DNA of 64,000 nt from UBA6522 sp965221035 (GCA_965221035.1 OZ244860.1:3100001-3164000); one strand, 5' to 3'. Shown: positions 9,308-18,451, numbered from the stretch's first letter. The notes: a model not told the origin generated them from the letters alone. Numbers and translations are program-made.

Positions 9308-9763
9308 ATGCCGGAGACAATGACGAGGGATCGGCTGTTCGAACTGGTCGGACAGGATTTGGGTACGTCGGCCTGGTTCCGGGTCGGGCAGGATCGCATC
9401 GACCAGTTCGCCGAGGTCACCGAAGACCGCCAGTTCATTCATGTCGATCCCGTGAAGGCCGCCGAATCCCCGTTCGGCGGCACCATCGCCCACGGAATGC
9501 TCACCCTGTCGATGATCGTCTATCTGTGCGGCGACTTCGTGCCGGCGGTGGATGGCGTGCGTATGGTGGTCAACTACGGTTTCGACCGGGTCCGCTTCGC
9601 CGCTCCCGTGAAGTCGGGCAAGCGGATTCGTGCGGTGGTCCGGCTGCTCGACGCCAAGGAGCGGTCGGGGCAGATCCTGGTCAAGGTGAAGGTCACCATA
9701 CAGGTGGAGGGCGAGACCAAGCCCGCGCTGGTGGCGGAGTGGCTGACGATGCATTTTTCCTGA
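9308..9763 (+). CDS. MaoC-like (R)-hydratase, hotdog fold
   Basis: The start at ATG 9308 has GGAG ten bases upstream and gives 151 residues. The hydratase motif is clear: DRQFIHVDPVKAAESPFGGT then IAHGMLTLSM, with the Asp and His of the (R)-specific enoyl-CoA hydratase 2 site (D-x4-H...) present. Such single-hotdog proteins hydrate trans-2-enoyl-CoA and often feed polyhydroxyalkanoate or lipid metabolism. It stands alone on the plus strand, convergent with the glycosyltransferase gene (12-bp gap), so context gives no pathway. Confidence 0.9.
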   Translation: MPETMTRDRLFELVGQDLGTSAWFRVGQDRIDQFAEVTEDRQFIHVDPVKAAESPFGGTIAHGMLTLSMIVYLCGDFVPAVDGVRMVVNYGFDRVRFAAPVKSGKRIRAVVRLLDAKERSGQILVKVKVTIQVEGETKPALVAEWLTMHFS

Positions 9764-9774
9764 TGGGAAGATGA

Positions 9775-10812
9775 TTAGTCGATTGCCGACACCCGCGACC
9801 AAAGCTCCGCCGAAAGCCCTTCCACGTCATCCCACCCTCCCCGGTCGATCCAGTCCGCAAGAGCCGCCAGCACATCGGGGTAGTTCGCGGCGGGCGGGTT
9901 GGGCCGGTCCGCCCAGTCGGCCACGGTCCGGGGGTCGATGCGACGGACCACCGTTGCCATGCCCAGCCGTTTCAACGCCAACGCGTTGGACTCCTGTTCC
10001 GTCTGCTGGGTGAGCGGCTTGGTCAGTATTTTCTTGCCCAGATGCAGTGCCTCGCTGACCAGGGTGAAGCCGGTGTTGGCGATGACGCCTCGGCAAGCGA
10101 GCAGATCCGCGACGAAGGCATCGCGGTTGAGCGGCCTGAGTTCGACGTTGCGTTCTTCTCTGGGGGCGGTGACACGGCAATAGAACCGGAACCGATGGCT
10201 CGGAACCGCGTTCAGGATCCTGGTCACCTCCGTGATCGATTCGAATGGCACGTAGACCAGAATGTGTTCGCCATCGGTCACGGGCCGGCTCAACTCCTCC
10301 AGACTCACGGTCGGCGGCAGAATGGGTCGCTCGAAATGATGCCAGTGCATGCCCAGCGGGATCGAGGCGGGGGCGAAGTGCTTCATAACCATGCGGTTGA
10401 ACAGGTTCAGCCCCGCCACCGGCACGCCCTTGTGCGCGAACGCATAAAGGTGGCCGATGCCGATGGTGGGAATGCCGCGCAGCCAGCCGATCCGAGCCGT
10501 GATCGGCTCGTAGTCGGTGACGATCAGGTCGACGCCCGCGGTGTCGAAGGCGTAGATGTCCCGCTCCATCTCGCCGAAGCGCAGTTGCAGCATCGTCTCA
10601 AGATGACGGATGCGGCCGCGCCGGGTGACGAACGTCAGCCCGCGTCGGGTGCTGTGGGGTGAGAAGACCGGTTCCAGCCATTCGGGGTCCAGCGGCGGAC
10701 CGCTGAACAGGATGCGCACGTCGTGCCCGCGCGCCTTCAGCGCGGCCACCAGCGGCCTGGCCCTGGTCAGATGTCCGCGGCCGGTGGTCTGGACGCCGTA
10801 GAGTATCCGCAT
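9775..10812 (-). CDS. GT-B glycosyltransferase, MJ1255/VC2487 family
   Basis: The start at ATG 10812 gives 345 residues beginning MRILYGVQTTGRGHLTRARP, the N-terminal phosphate-loop-like signature of the family. Further motifs are DLIVTDYEPITARIG, IGIGHLYAF, and a C-terminal donor-binding half with ACRGVIANTGFTLVSEALHL, GKKILTKPLTQQTEQESNA. The ATG overlaps the stop of the upstream epimerase gene by one base (TGATG), so the two are translationally coupled. Because that partner is an SQD1-like UDP-sulfoquinovose synthase, this enzyme may transfer sulfoquinovose to a lipid or glycan acceptor. That role is inference; known SQDG synthases (SqdX, SQD2, SqdD) belong to other families. Confidence 0.88.
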   Translation of the reverse strand: MRILYGVQTTGRGHLTRARPLVAALKARGHDVRILFSGPPLDPEWLEPVFSPHSTRRGLTFVTRRGRIRHLETMLQLRFGEMERDIYAFDTAGVDLIVTDYEPITARIGWLRGIPTIGIGHLYAFAHKGVPVAGLNLFNRMVMKHFAPASIPLGMHWHHFERPILPPTVSLEELSRPVTDGEHILVYVPFESITEVTRILNAVPSHRFRFYCRVTAPREERNVELRPLNRDAFVADLLACRGVIANTGFTLVSEALHLGKKILTKPLTQQTEQESNALALKRLGMATVVRRIDPRTVADWADRPNPPAANYPDVLAALADWIDRGGWDDVEGLSAELWSRVSAID

Positions 10813-12059
10813 CAGCCGCTGGCGGCCCGGCGATCCTCGCTGTGCTCGACTCCCTCGGGCGTGCGGCTGCCCTCCCGGTCGAGCTGCTGCTCCCTGGTCC
10901 ACCTGGACGAGGCGTAGATCTTGGTTCGGTCGCAGCGGTGCTTGTGTCGTTCGGCTATTTCGACGATCTCCGCCATAAGGCCGCCGTCAAGGGTGGTGGG
11001 ATTCAGCCCGAGCTCCAGGAACTTGCGGTTCTGGATTCGCAGCGTGTTCTCCGCCTGTTCCTTTCTGGGATTGGAATAGTATCGAATGCTGGCTCCGGTG
11101 AGTCCGGCCACCTTCTGGGCCAGCTCCCGCAACGTATGCGTCTCGGTGGCCTGGTTGAATATCTCCACCCGGTCGCCGGCGGCGGGCGGATTCTCCACGG
11201 CCAACTGGATGCACCGGGCGGTGTCGCGAATGTGGATGAACGCCCGCGTCTGACCGCCCGTGCCGTAGATCGTGAGCGGATGGCCGATGGCGGCCTGCAT
11301 CAGGAAGCGGTTGAGAACGGTGCCGTAATCGCCGTCGTAGTCGAAGCGGTTTACGAGGTCGTCGTCCAGCTCCGTTTCGGGCGTCTGCGTGCCCCAGACG
11401 ATGCCCTGGTGAAGGTCGGTGATGCGCACACCGTCGTTGCGGTTGTAGAAGTAGAACAACAGCGCGTCGAGGGTCTTGGTGGTGTGGTAGACGCTCCCGG
11501 GATGGGCCGGATAGAGGATTTCGACCTCCTTCTGCCGGTCTGGCCCGACATCCACCTTGACGTTCAGATAGCCTTCGGGCACCGCGATTCCCGCCGTTCC
11601 GTAGCCGTAGACGCCCATGGTCCCGAGGTGCACGAGGTGGACATCCAGTCCCGATTCGACGATGGCGCAAAGCACGTTGTGCGTGCCAGGCACATTGTTT
11701 TCCACGGTATATCGCTTCTTTTCCGCCGATTTCATCGAATACGGCGCTGCCCGCTGTTCCGCGAAGTGCACGATCGCGCGCGGCTGCGATTGTTCGATCA
11801 GGTCGAGCAGCGCCTGGAATTCCGTTGCGATGTTGATATGGTGGAAATCCATCCTGTGCCCGGTGACGCGTTTCCAGGCGTCTACGCGCTCGTTGATCGG
11901 GCGGATGGGGGTCAGCGATTCACAGCCCAGTTCCTCGTCGATCCGCCGGCGCGAAAGGTTGTCGACGATGCTCACGCGGTAGCCCGCCGCCGACAATCGC
12001 AACGATGTCGGCCAACCGCAGAACCCGTCCCCTCCCAGGACCAGGATGTTGTCAGACAC
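10812..12059 (-). CDS. SQD1-like NAD-dependent epimerase, probable UDP-sulfoquinovose synthase
   Basis: The GTG at 12059 has AAAGGAG about ten bases upstream and gives 415 residues. The Rossmann motif is LVLGGDGFCGWPTSLRLS, and NLSRRRIDEELGCESLTPI aligns closely with the distinctive NAD-binding region of plant SQD1. HFAEQRAAPYSM, HLGTMGVYG, the catalytic YHTTK, DLHQGIVWGTQTPETE, NRFDYDGDYGTVLNRF and GGQTRAFIHIRDT all match the SQD1 order, and few other SDR members share them. SQD1 adds sulfite to UDP-glucose to make UDP-sulfoquinovose, the head-group donor of sulfolipid. The archaeal homologue Agl3 does the same for S-layer glycans. Coupled to a glycosyltransferase downstream. The divergent neighbour is the double WaaA gene; the 147-bp spacer must hold both promoters. 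Confidence 0.85.
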   Translation of the reverse strand: MSDNILVLGGDGFCGWPTSLRLSAAGYRVSIVDNLSRRRIDEELGCESLTPIRPINERVDAWKRVTGHRMDFHHINIATEFQALLDLIEQSQPRAIVHFAEQRAAPYSMKSAEKKRYTVENNVPGTHNVLCAIVESGLDVHLVHLGTMGVYGYGTAGIAVPEGYLNVKVDVGPDRQKEVEILYPAHPGSVYHTTKTLDALLFYFYNRNDGVRITDLHQGIVWGTQTPETELDDDLVNRFDYDGDYGTVLNRFLMQAAIGHPLTIYGTGGQTRAFIHIRDTARCIQLAVENPPAAGDRVEIFNQATETHTLRELAQKVAGLTGASIRYYSNPRKEQAENTLRIQNRKFLELGLNPTTLDGGLMAEIVEIAERHKHRCDRTKIYASSRWTREQQLDREGSRTPEGVEHSEDRRAASG

Positions 12060-12206
12060 CGGAGAGCGCTCCTTTCCTTGAGGTGTAATGCAAGGATAAC
12101 CGTTTTGGCCGCCGTTAACCCGTCTGGCCGGGGAATCGTCCCGGTGGCGGGCGCGACGAAAATCGGGGCTAAAATACCGCCGGCACAACGCCGGGACTGG
12201 TATTGG

Positions 12207-14846
12207 ATGGGCGTGATTCTCGATTTCGGCTATCTGCTGGGCGTACTGGCCGCGATGCCCTGGTTCCTGTATCGCATCACGGTCCGGGGAGACTGGCGCA
12301 GCATTCCGCACAGGCTGGGCTTCGGACAGCCGCCGCCGGCAAGGGGGAGCGTCTGGCTGCACGGATCCTCCGCAGGCGAAATATCGCTGCTGCGACCTCT
12401 GCTCCGGCGCCTGAAGGACGACTTTCCCGCCGCTCCGGTGGTGATTTCCGCGTACTCATCCACCGGCTACGCGGCGGCGCGCAGGCTGTTTCCCGACGAG
12501 CGGGTGATCTTCTTTCCGTTGGACCTGAGTTTCGTCGTGCGCCGCTTCCTGCGCCGCTACGATCCGCGGCTGGTGGTCATCGTGGAATCGGATTTCTGGC
12601 CCAATTTCCTGCGCGCGGCCCATGGGCGCGGGATTCCCGTGACGGTGGTCAACGGCAAGATGTCGGCACGAACCTGGCGCATCCATGCCCGCATCCGCCT
12701 GGTTCCGCAGCTGCTGAGGAAGATGCCCCTGGTCGCCGTGCAGAGCGAAGAACACGCTGTCCGCTTCCGTCGACTGGGAGTGGCCGCATCGCGCGTCGCG
12801 GTCACCGGAAACATGAAATACGACTTGCCTGATCCCGGAGACTCGCCTTCTCATCCGAGTGAATCCGGACGGTTCCCGGATGCTCGGCGAGCGCTGAACT
12901 ACGGGCGCGATGACGTGGTCATCATCGGCGGCAGCCTGCGCGACGGCGAGAACGGTGTCATGGCGGAATGCTATCGGTCGCTGGTTCGGCAAGACCCGCG
13001 CATCGGCCTCATCCTGGTGCCGCGCTATCCTGCGGAGGCGGGCCGCATCCGCTCCGCCCTTGAGGCGGAGGCCATGCGGGTCGTGCTGAAATCCGAGCTG
13101 GATGCGGGCTACGCGGACGCGCCCGGATGCGGCGGCGTGCTGCTGGTGGACACGGTGGGCGAACTGCGCGGCCTGTACGGCGTCGCGGACATCGCCTACG
13201 TGGGCGGCAGCCTGTTCGGCAGGGGCGCCAACCGGGGCGGCCACAACGTAATCGAACCCGCCATTCAGGGCGTGCCGGTGCTGTTCGGGCCCCATCACTT
13301 CAGTTTCCGTGACACGGTCGATGACCTGCTGGCCGCCGGCGGGGGCGTGAAGGTTGGCAACGCCGGGGAACTGCTGGAGGCGCTCGGGCAGTTGGTGGCC
13401 GACGCCGGGCAACGCCGCCGGATGGGCCGCCGCGCCCGTGAGGCGATCCTGCAGAGACGGGGCGCGACAGCGCGCAACTACGATCTGCTGGCGCCCCATC
13501 TCAAGGCGCTCCGTGAGCGGCGCGCCTCGCCGCCCCCCGCGGCGTGGACGCTGGCCGTCCATTGCCTGCTTCCCTACGCGCTGTTCAACCTCGCGCGGCG
13601 CGGGTTGCGGTATCCGGCCTATTGGTCCCGCTGGCCGGAGCGCTTCGGTTACGGCGAGTCGGTCGCGGGCGGTCGCAGTATCTGGGTCCATGCGGTGTCG
13701 GTCGGCGAAGTCCGCTCCGCCGCGCAGCTCGTGCGAGCCCTGGTGCGCCGCCATCCTCGGCATCGAATCATGGTGACCACCGGCACGCCGACGGGATCCG
13801 AGCAGGTCAAGGGGCTGTTCGCGGACCGGGTCAACCACTCCTACGTGCCCTACGATCTGCCCGGCGCGGTGCGCCGCTTCCTGGACCGGGTGAATCCCGA
13901 TTTCGCCATCGTCGCCGAGACGGAACTGTGGCCCAACCTGTTCGGCGAGTGCGGTCGACGGGGCATTCCGCTGTTCCTGGTCAATGTGCGCATCTCGCCG
14001 CAGTCGCTGCGGCGCTACAAGCGCGTACCGGTGGCCACAAACGCCATGCTGGCAAACGCGGACATGCTGTGCGCGCAGTCCCGCCAGGACGCGGAGCAGC
14101 TTGAGGGTCTCGGTGTTTCAAGGCACCTGATTCATGTCACCGGCAACCTCAAGTTCGACGCCCCGGTGGAGGAATCCGTGCTGACCGAAGGCGCGCGGTT
14201 GCGGCGGCAGTGGGGCCGTGAACGATTCGTGCTGATCGCCGCCAGTACGCACCCGGGCGAGGAGCGCCACGTCTTGACGGCGTTCGGCAGGCTGCGGGCG
14301 AGTTTTCCGGACCTGCTGCTGGTTGTGGTGCCGAGACATCCGGAGCGCTTTGGTAGTGTCACGCAACTTTGTCGGCGGGCGGGCCACAAGGTCGTGCGCC
14401 GTTCCCGGCACAGCGGGGAACTGGCGCCGGATGTGGGCATCGTTGTTGGCGACACCATGGGTGAACTGCAGACGTTCTATGCGGCCTCCGATGTGGCGTT
14501 CGTGGGCGGAAGTCTCGTCCCGGTGGGAGGCCACAACATCCTGGAAGCGTGCGCGGTGGGCGTTCCGGTCATCTTCGGTCCGCACATGTTCCAGGCCGGT
14601 GAGGCGGGCGCCATGGCGTTGGAGCGCGGCGCGGCGCGGCAAGTGGCCGACGGCGCCGGGCTCGCGGAAGCGGTGCGGTCCTTTGTCGAGCGTCCGCAGT
14701 CGCTGCGGGCCACCGCCGAGGCTGCCAAGGCGCTGGTGGCGGACAATCGTGGAGCGCTGGAGCGGACACTGGATCTGATGGATGGGGCCTTGGTGGATTT
14801 GCGGTGGTCGGCGGGGCGGAGTGCGGAGGGACGGGCCGGAACTTGA
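12207..14846 (+). CDS. Tandem WaaA-WaaA fusion: two 3-deoxy-D-manno-octulosonic acid transferase modules
   Basis: An 879-residue protein made of two full GT-B Kdo transferases, each normally about 425 residues. Module 1 (1-440) has an N-terminal membrane helix (about 5-22), WLHGSSAGEISLLRP with the catalytic-type Glu58, VVIVESDFWPNFL, VTGNMKYDLPD, IGGSLRDGE, and the Kdo-binding half YVGGSLFGRGANRGGHNVIE. Module 2 (about 441-879) repeats the plan: WVHAVSVGEVRSA (Glu501), VAETELWPNLF, VTGNLKFDAP, AASTHPGEE, FVGGSLVPVGGHNILEA. Module 2 is closer to canonical WaaA; module 1 differs in HGSSAGE for HAVSVGE and ESDFWPN for ETELWPN. An open frame continues far upstream on this strand but lies antisense to the SQD1-like gene and is not coding. 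WaaA adds Kdo from CMP-Kdo to lipid A precursor on the inner membrane. Confidence 0.9.
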   Translation: MGVILDFGYLLGVLAAMPWFLYRITVRGDWRSIPHRLGFGQPPPARGSVWLHGSSAGEISLLRPLLRRLKDDFPAAPVVISAYSSTGYAAARRLFPDERVIFFPLDLSFVVRRFLRRYDPRLVVIVESDFWPNFLRAAHGRGIPVTVVNGKMSARTWRIHARIRLVPQLLRKMPLVAVQSEEHAVRFRRLGVAASRVAVTGNMKYDLPDPGDSPSHPSESGRFPDARRALNYGRDDVVIIGGSLRDGENGVMAECYRSLVRQDPRIGLILVPRYPAEAGRIRSALEAEAMRVVLKSELDAGYADAPGCGGVLLVDTVGELRGLYGVADIAYVGGSLFGRGANRGGHNVIEPAIQGVPVLFGPHHFSFRDTVDDLLAAGGGVKVGNAGELLEALGQLVADAGQRRRMGRRAREAILQRRGATARNYDLLAPHLKALRERRASPPPAAWTLAVHCLLPYALFNLARRGLRYPAYWSRWPERFGYGESVAGGRSIWVHAVSVGEVRSAAQLVRALVRRHPRHRIMVTTGTPTGSEQVKGLFADRVNHSYVPYDLPGAVRRFLDRVNPDFAIVAETELWPNLFGECGRRGIPLFLVNVRISPQSLRRYKRVPVATNAMLANADMLCAQSRQDAEQLEGLGVSRHLIHVTGNLKFDAPVEESVLTEGARLRRQWGRERFVLIAASTHPGEERHVLTAFGRLRASFPDLLLVVVPRHPERFGSVTQLCRRAGHKVVRRSRHSGELAPDVGIVVGDTMGELQTFYAASDVAFVGGSLVPVGGHNILEACAVGVPVIFGPHMFQAGEAGAMALERGAARQVADGAGLAEAVRSFVERPQSLRATAEAAKALVADNRGALERTLDLMDGALVDLRWSAGRSAEGRAGT

Positions 14847-15038
14847 TGGCCGTAATCGACTGTGAAGAATTGTTTGCCGTGGATGACCTGTAGTAGAGTT
14901 GCCTCCACGCACGTTCAGCGCGTAGACAGAGTTGTTTTGCTGCGACATCCAATTCGAACAATCGACCGGCCCTGAATGATTGTCTCAAACACTCTGCCCA
15001 TTTGATTCCGGGGCACAACGCTAGGGAGAGTTCATACC

Positions 15039-17468
15039 ATGAAATCCAACAGGCCATCTAAATTGGCAGTCGTCCTGATGGGTGCCTTTTGCGCCGCGCC
15101 AACTACGCAGGTGCTTGCGCAGGCATTGCTCGAAGAAGTGGTGGTCACGGCGAGGCGATACGAGGAGAGCATCACCGATGCCCCCGTGGCGGTTGCCGTG
15201 ATGACGGACGAGTTTCTGCGGGAGAACCGCGTCGACACCATCCAGGACATTCTTGAACTGACGCCGGGCGCCAACTGGGGACAATTCGCAAAGGCGCAGC
15301 CGAGTCTGGCGTTGCGCGGACTGAACGGGGCGGCGTTCGGAAACGCGAGCCTCGAGCATTCTGTTTCGGTGGTCATGGACGGCGTGCCGGTGACCAAGGC
15401 CTTCATGATTACGGTTCCGGTTTACGACGTGCAGCGTGTCGAGGTGCTGCGCGGACCCCAGGGAACCGCCTTCGGTCGCAACGCCACGCTGGGCCTGATG
15501 AACTTCATCACGGCGCGGCCGAGCCAGGAGTTTTCGAGCAATATCGACATCACCGCCGGTTCGCTCGACCTTGGGGGGGTCAGCGGACACGTCAACGGCG
15601 CGTTGTCGGACAGCGTTTCCGGACGGTTGGCGTTTCATCGTCAATACACCGGCGGCGCGATGGAGGACGAAAACACTGGCGACCTGATCGAATACTTCGA
15701 CAACACTTCGCTGCGCGGTTCGTTGCTCATCGAACCCAGCGACAACTTTTCCGCGTTCATCAAGGCCGAATTCATCACCGATGAAGAGTTCCCCACCATG
15801 CGAAGCGGCAAGGTGGAGGGTGCGCCTTGGCTAAATGCCGTTCACGGCAACTACTCTGTACCTGAAGACCCTTGGAAGGGAAGCCTGGCTCCAGCCTTGG
15901 GAGATCCATGGATTGTGGAAAGAGACATGCAGTTTCTGACCGCCGAGCTGGTATGGGCGTTGGAAAATGATCGTGCGGTCACTTGGATCAGCGGTTATCA
16001 GACCGGAGACCACTACTCGAATTCGGATGCCTTTGGAACGCCTTACAACCTCCGCGAACAGGCGGTGTGGAACGATGGCAACGTGTTCTCGCAAGAAGTT
16101 CGAATCGACAACCAGGCAAGCGCCAATCGTCTGCGCTGGGTTGCGGGAGCCTTCTACCAGACCGACGAGGAGCATCGCATCGAGAGAAACGAAACGCATC
16201 CGCTACATGGTCCGTGCACGGCAGCTGACCCGCTCAATTGTCCCAGGAACTCGACGCTCTATACCGATGCGGTAAATTCCAGCGCAGTTACGGGACTGTT
16301 CGGGGAAATAAACTACGACCTCAGCGATTCATTGACATTGGCTCTAGGTGGGCGTTATTCGACGGATGCGCGTGATCTTGACTTCTCCACCTATGGCTTC
16401 GGCGGGGCCAGTGGCTTGGGGGGTATCGGTCTTGGAAATGCCGATCCGAGTCGCGATTGCAACGTACTCATTAGGCAGCAGCTCGGACTGGGTCCAATGG
16501 ATGCGTTACCGCGATTTACTCCCCTATGGGTCCAATGCGGGACCGAACAGAACACAGTCGGGTTCGATGGGAGCAAGAGTGAGTCATGGAGCCAGTTCTC
16601 GCCGAGAGTCAGCCTGACTTGGGCAGTCAACGATAACAACAATGTCTATGCACTTTACTCGCAAGGATTCAAGGCTGGCGGATTTCAGCACGACGCACGA
16701 ACCGCCAGCAACCTCGACGTCGTTCTCGACGCGGAAACTTCAATTAACTTCGAATTAGGCTGGAAGGGGCAGTACGACAACTTGATCTTTGCATTGACTG
16801 TATTTGACCAAGAGCAACAGGATCTTCATACAGGCAACCTAGTCCTTGTCGGTTCCTCTCAAGCCAATCTGCTCGTGAATTCCGAGGGTGTCGAGAACAC
16901 TGGTGTGGAATTTGAGTGGACATGGGCTGCCACGGACAGTTTCACGATTGGAGGAGCCATCGCGTCGTACGATCCGAAGTTTTTGCCCGGGTCCCAGATT
17001 GCGGCGACGTTCAACGCGAACACGGGAGAGTTTGCGAATGACGGTGAGGATGTTTCTGGAAGGCGTCCGACAAATGCCATTGATCGAGCGGCCAATCTGT
17101 GGGCGACTTACGACTGGCAAATGGCCAATGGAGGAAACTGGAGAATCCGCGCAGATCTACGACATCGAGGTGACGTCTGGGGTCAGACCAGTGCGGCGGA
17201 CCGCGCAGCCAGGAGTACGTTTACCGGCGAGATCTACAATCTGCGCCCAGACCTGAACAAGTCGGCTCTGCGATTGGCATATACCTCGCCTGCGGAGAAC
17301 TGGGGCTTCTCCATCTGGGGCAGGAATCTTGATGATGAGCCGGATTACATTAACTTCGGTCCCGGTTTCGGTTGGGTCTTCCTGGAGCTCGACAATAACC
17401 GCCGCGCCCGCCCCGTGGGCAAGACCGGTCGCCGTCAGGTTGGCGCGACCGTGAGTTTCAACTTCTGA
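15039..17468 (+). CDS. TonB-dependent outer-membrane receptor (second copy)
   Basis: An 809-residue receptor. Signal peptide to about residue 28 (AAPTTQVLAQ), TonB box LLEEVVVTARRYEES, plug with VNGAAFGNASLEH-like and MDGVPVTKAFMI segments and the VQRVEVLRGPQGTAFGRNAT landmark, and a barrel ending in the aromatic QVGATVSFNF. GGGAGAG precedes ATG 15039 by about 14 bases. It sits alone, with 190 bp of upstream spacer and a strong intrinsic terminator 20 bp after the stop. It is not closely similar to the receptor at 2.6-4.9 kb. Ligand unknown. Confidence 0.94.
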   Translation: MKSNRPSKLAVVLMGAFCAAPTTQVLAQALLEEVVVTARRYEESITDAPVAVAVMTDEFLRENRVDTIQDILELTPGANWGQFAKAQPSLALRGLNGAAFGNASLEHSVSVVMDGVPVTKAFMITVPVYDVQRVEVLRGPQGTAFGRNATLGLMNFITARPSQEFSSNIDITAGSLDLGGVSGHVNGALSDSVSGRLAFHRQYTGGAMEDENTGDLIEYFDNTSLRGSLLIEPSDNFSAFIKAEFITDEEFPTMRSGKVEGAPWLNAVHGNYSVPEDPWKGSLAPALGDPWIVERDMQFLTAELVWALENDRAVTWISGYQTGDHYSNSDAFGTPYNLREQAVWNDGNVFSQEVRIDNQASANRLRWVAGAFYQTDEEHRIERNETHPLHGPCTAADPLNCPRNSTLYTDAVNSSAVTGLFGEINYDLSDSLTLALGGRYSTDARDLDFSTYGFGGASGLGGIGLGNADPSRDCNVLIRQQLGLGPMDALPRFTPLWVQCGTEQNTVGFDGSKSESWSQFSPRVSLTWAVNDNNNVYALYSQGFKAGGFQHDARTASNLDVVLDAETSINFELGWKGQYDNLIFALTVFDQEQQDLHTGNLVLVGSSQANLLVNSEGVENTGVEFEWTWAATDSFTIGGAIASYDPKFLPGSQIAATFNANTGEFANDGEDVSGRRPTNAIDRAANLWATYDWQMANGGNWRIRADLRHRGDVWGQTSAADRAARSTFTGEIYNLRPDLNKSALRLAYTSPAENWGFSIWGRNLDDEPDYINFGPGFGWVFLELDNNRRARPVGKTGRRQVGATVSFNF

Positions 17469-17489
17469 GACAGACTGTAACATTGACCG

Positions 17490-17516
17490 AAAAAGGGCTC
17501 GCAAGGGCCCTTTTTT
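17490..17516 (+). terminator. Rho-independent terminator of the second TonB receptor
   Basis: An 11-bp stem pairs AAAAAGGGCTC (17490-17500) with GGGCCCTTTTT (17505-17515), with one G-U pair, around a GCAA tetraloop, and ends in a run of six T. It lies 22 bp after the receptor stop. The A-tract on the left arm makes it partly bidirectional. The next gene's likely start (17519) begins three bases after it, so that gene may depend on read-through. Confidence 0.85.
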
Positions 17517-17518
17517 GG

Positions 17519-18316
17519 GTGCGCAGGGCCAGTAGCGCGGCGGTGTTTTTTGCGGTTCTTGCCGCGTTCGAGCCTGCTAACGCCTACGGCATCGACGGCC
17601 ATCGAATCGCCGGCCTGATCGCCCAGGAGCGGCTCTGCGCGGAGGCGGAGCGCGAAGTCGCGTCCTTGGGCGGGGGCCGGGGCCTGGACGAGCTGGGACT
17701 TTGGGCAGATTGGATCCGGGACGAACCCGAGTGGCGGCATTCGGCTCCCTGGCACTACATGAACATCCCCGACGGCGAACTTCTGGAAGACTACCGGCAC
17801 CCGCCGGAAGGCGACATTCTCTGGGCGATCCGGCACTACGCGGCAACGCTCGCGGACCGGCAGGAGTCCATCGCCGAGCGCCGCGACGCGCTCCGCTTTC
17901 TCGCTCATTTCGTGGTGGACATCCACCAGCCGCTGCACGTGGGGCGGGCATCGGACCGGGGCGGAAACAGGATCGACGTCGATCCGGGCACCGGCGAGCC
18001 GGTCAATCTGCATCGATTCTGGGATACCGAAGCCGTCGCCTTGTCCGGACTCGGCGTTGAGGATTACGTCCGCAGCCTCGCGGAATTGATCGAGGCGAAT
18101 GCCCGGGCGTGGCAACAGGACACGCTCATGGACTGGGCGCGCGAAAGCCAGGCTCTGCGGCCGGACGTCTACGATTTCGGCGGTCGTGGCGGTCGATTGA
18201 GCAACGACTATCTGAACACCGCCGAGCGCGTCACGAGATTGCGGCTTGCGCAGGCGGGCGTGCGGCTGGCCGCGGAGATCAATCGGACCCTATCGGGATC
18301 TGTCCAGTGTCGATGA
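17519..18316 (+). CDS. S1/P1-type zinc nuclease, secreted
   Basis: With GTG 17519 the product is 265 residues: a signal peptide ending PANA, then mature YGIDGHRIAGLIAQ. The trinuclear zinc ligands of S1/P1 nucleases are present in order: DGHRIAG, HSAPWHYMNIPDG, FLAHFVVDIHQPLHVG, GGNRIDVD and LHRFWDTE. The family cleaves single-stranded nucleic acids and 3'-phosphomonoesters. In P1 the mature N-terminus is Trp1, whose amino group binds zinc; here it would be Tyr. A TTG at 17483 in the same frame would lengthen the n-region but places the terminator inside the gene; neither start has a good ribosome site. Predicted periplasmic or secreted, where it could salvage nucleotides. Confidence 0.87.
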   Translation: MRRASSAAVFFAVLAAFEPANAYGIDGHRIAGLIAQERLCAEAEREVASLGGGRGLDELGLWADWIRDEPEWRHSAPWHYMNIPDGELLEDYRHPPEGDILWAIRHYAATLADRQESIAERRDALRFLAHFVVDIHQPLHVGRASDRGGNRIDVDPGTGEPVNLHRFWDTEAVALSGLGVEDYVRSLAELIEANARAWQQDTLMDWARESQALRPDVYDFGGRGGRLSNDYLNTAERVTRLRLAQAGVRLAAEINRTLSGSVQCR

Positions 18317-18400
18317 AATCGTCGTGGTAACGCTTCGGTAGGCGCGTCATTTTGGCCGTCAGCAGCAGGTTGCCAGGGGCGTTCGCCTTGATGTTACATA

Positions 18401-18429
18401 TTGACAAAATGGTGGTTTTGAGTTATTTC
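18401..18429 (+). promoter_or_regulatory. Sigma70-type promoter of the ParDE-like operon
   Basis: A perfect -35 TTGACA (18401-18406) is followed after 17 bp by TATTTC (18424-18429), about 25-30 bp before the antitoxin start. Position and spacing fit a promoter for the two-gene toxin-antitoxin unit. The local AT-rich stretch stands out from the GC-rich surroundings. Confidence 0.6.
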
Positions 18430-18451
18430 AGAGACCATCACAGTCCTCTGG

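Noticed and set aside
10842..12206. 455 additional in-frame codons upstream of the double WaaA start.
   Set aside because: They are antisense to the SQD1-like gene, show no domain, and the first WaaA module begins with its expected membrane helix at ATG 12207.
14847..15038. A promoter for the second TonB receptor (TTGTTT and TAGAGT).
   Set aside because: Spacing and matches are weak, and nothing else in the 192-bp spacer distinguishes it.
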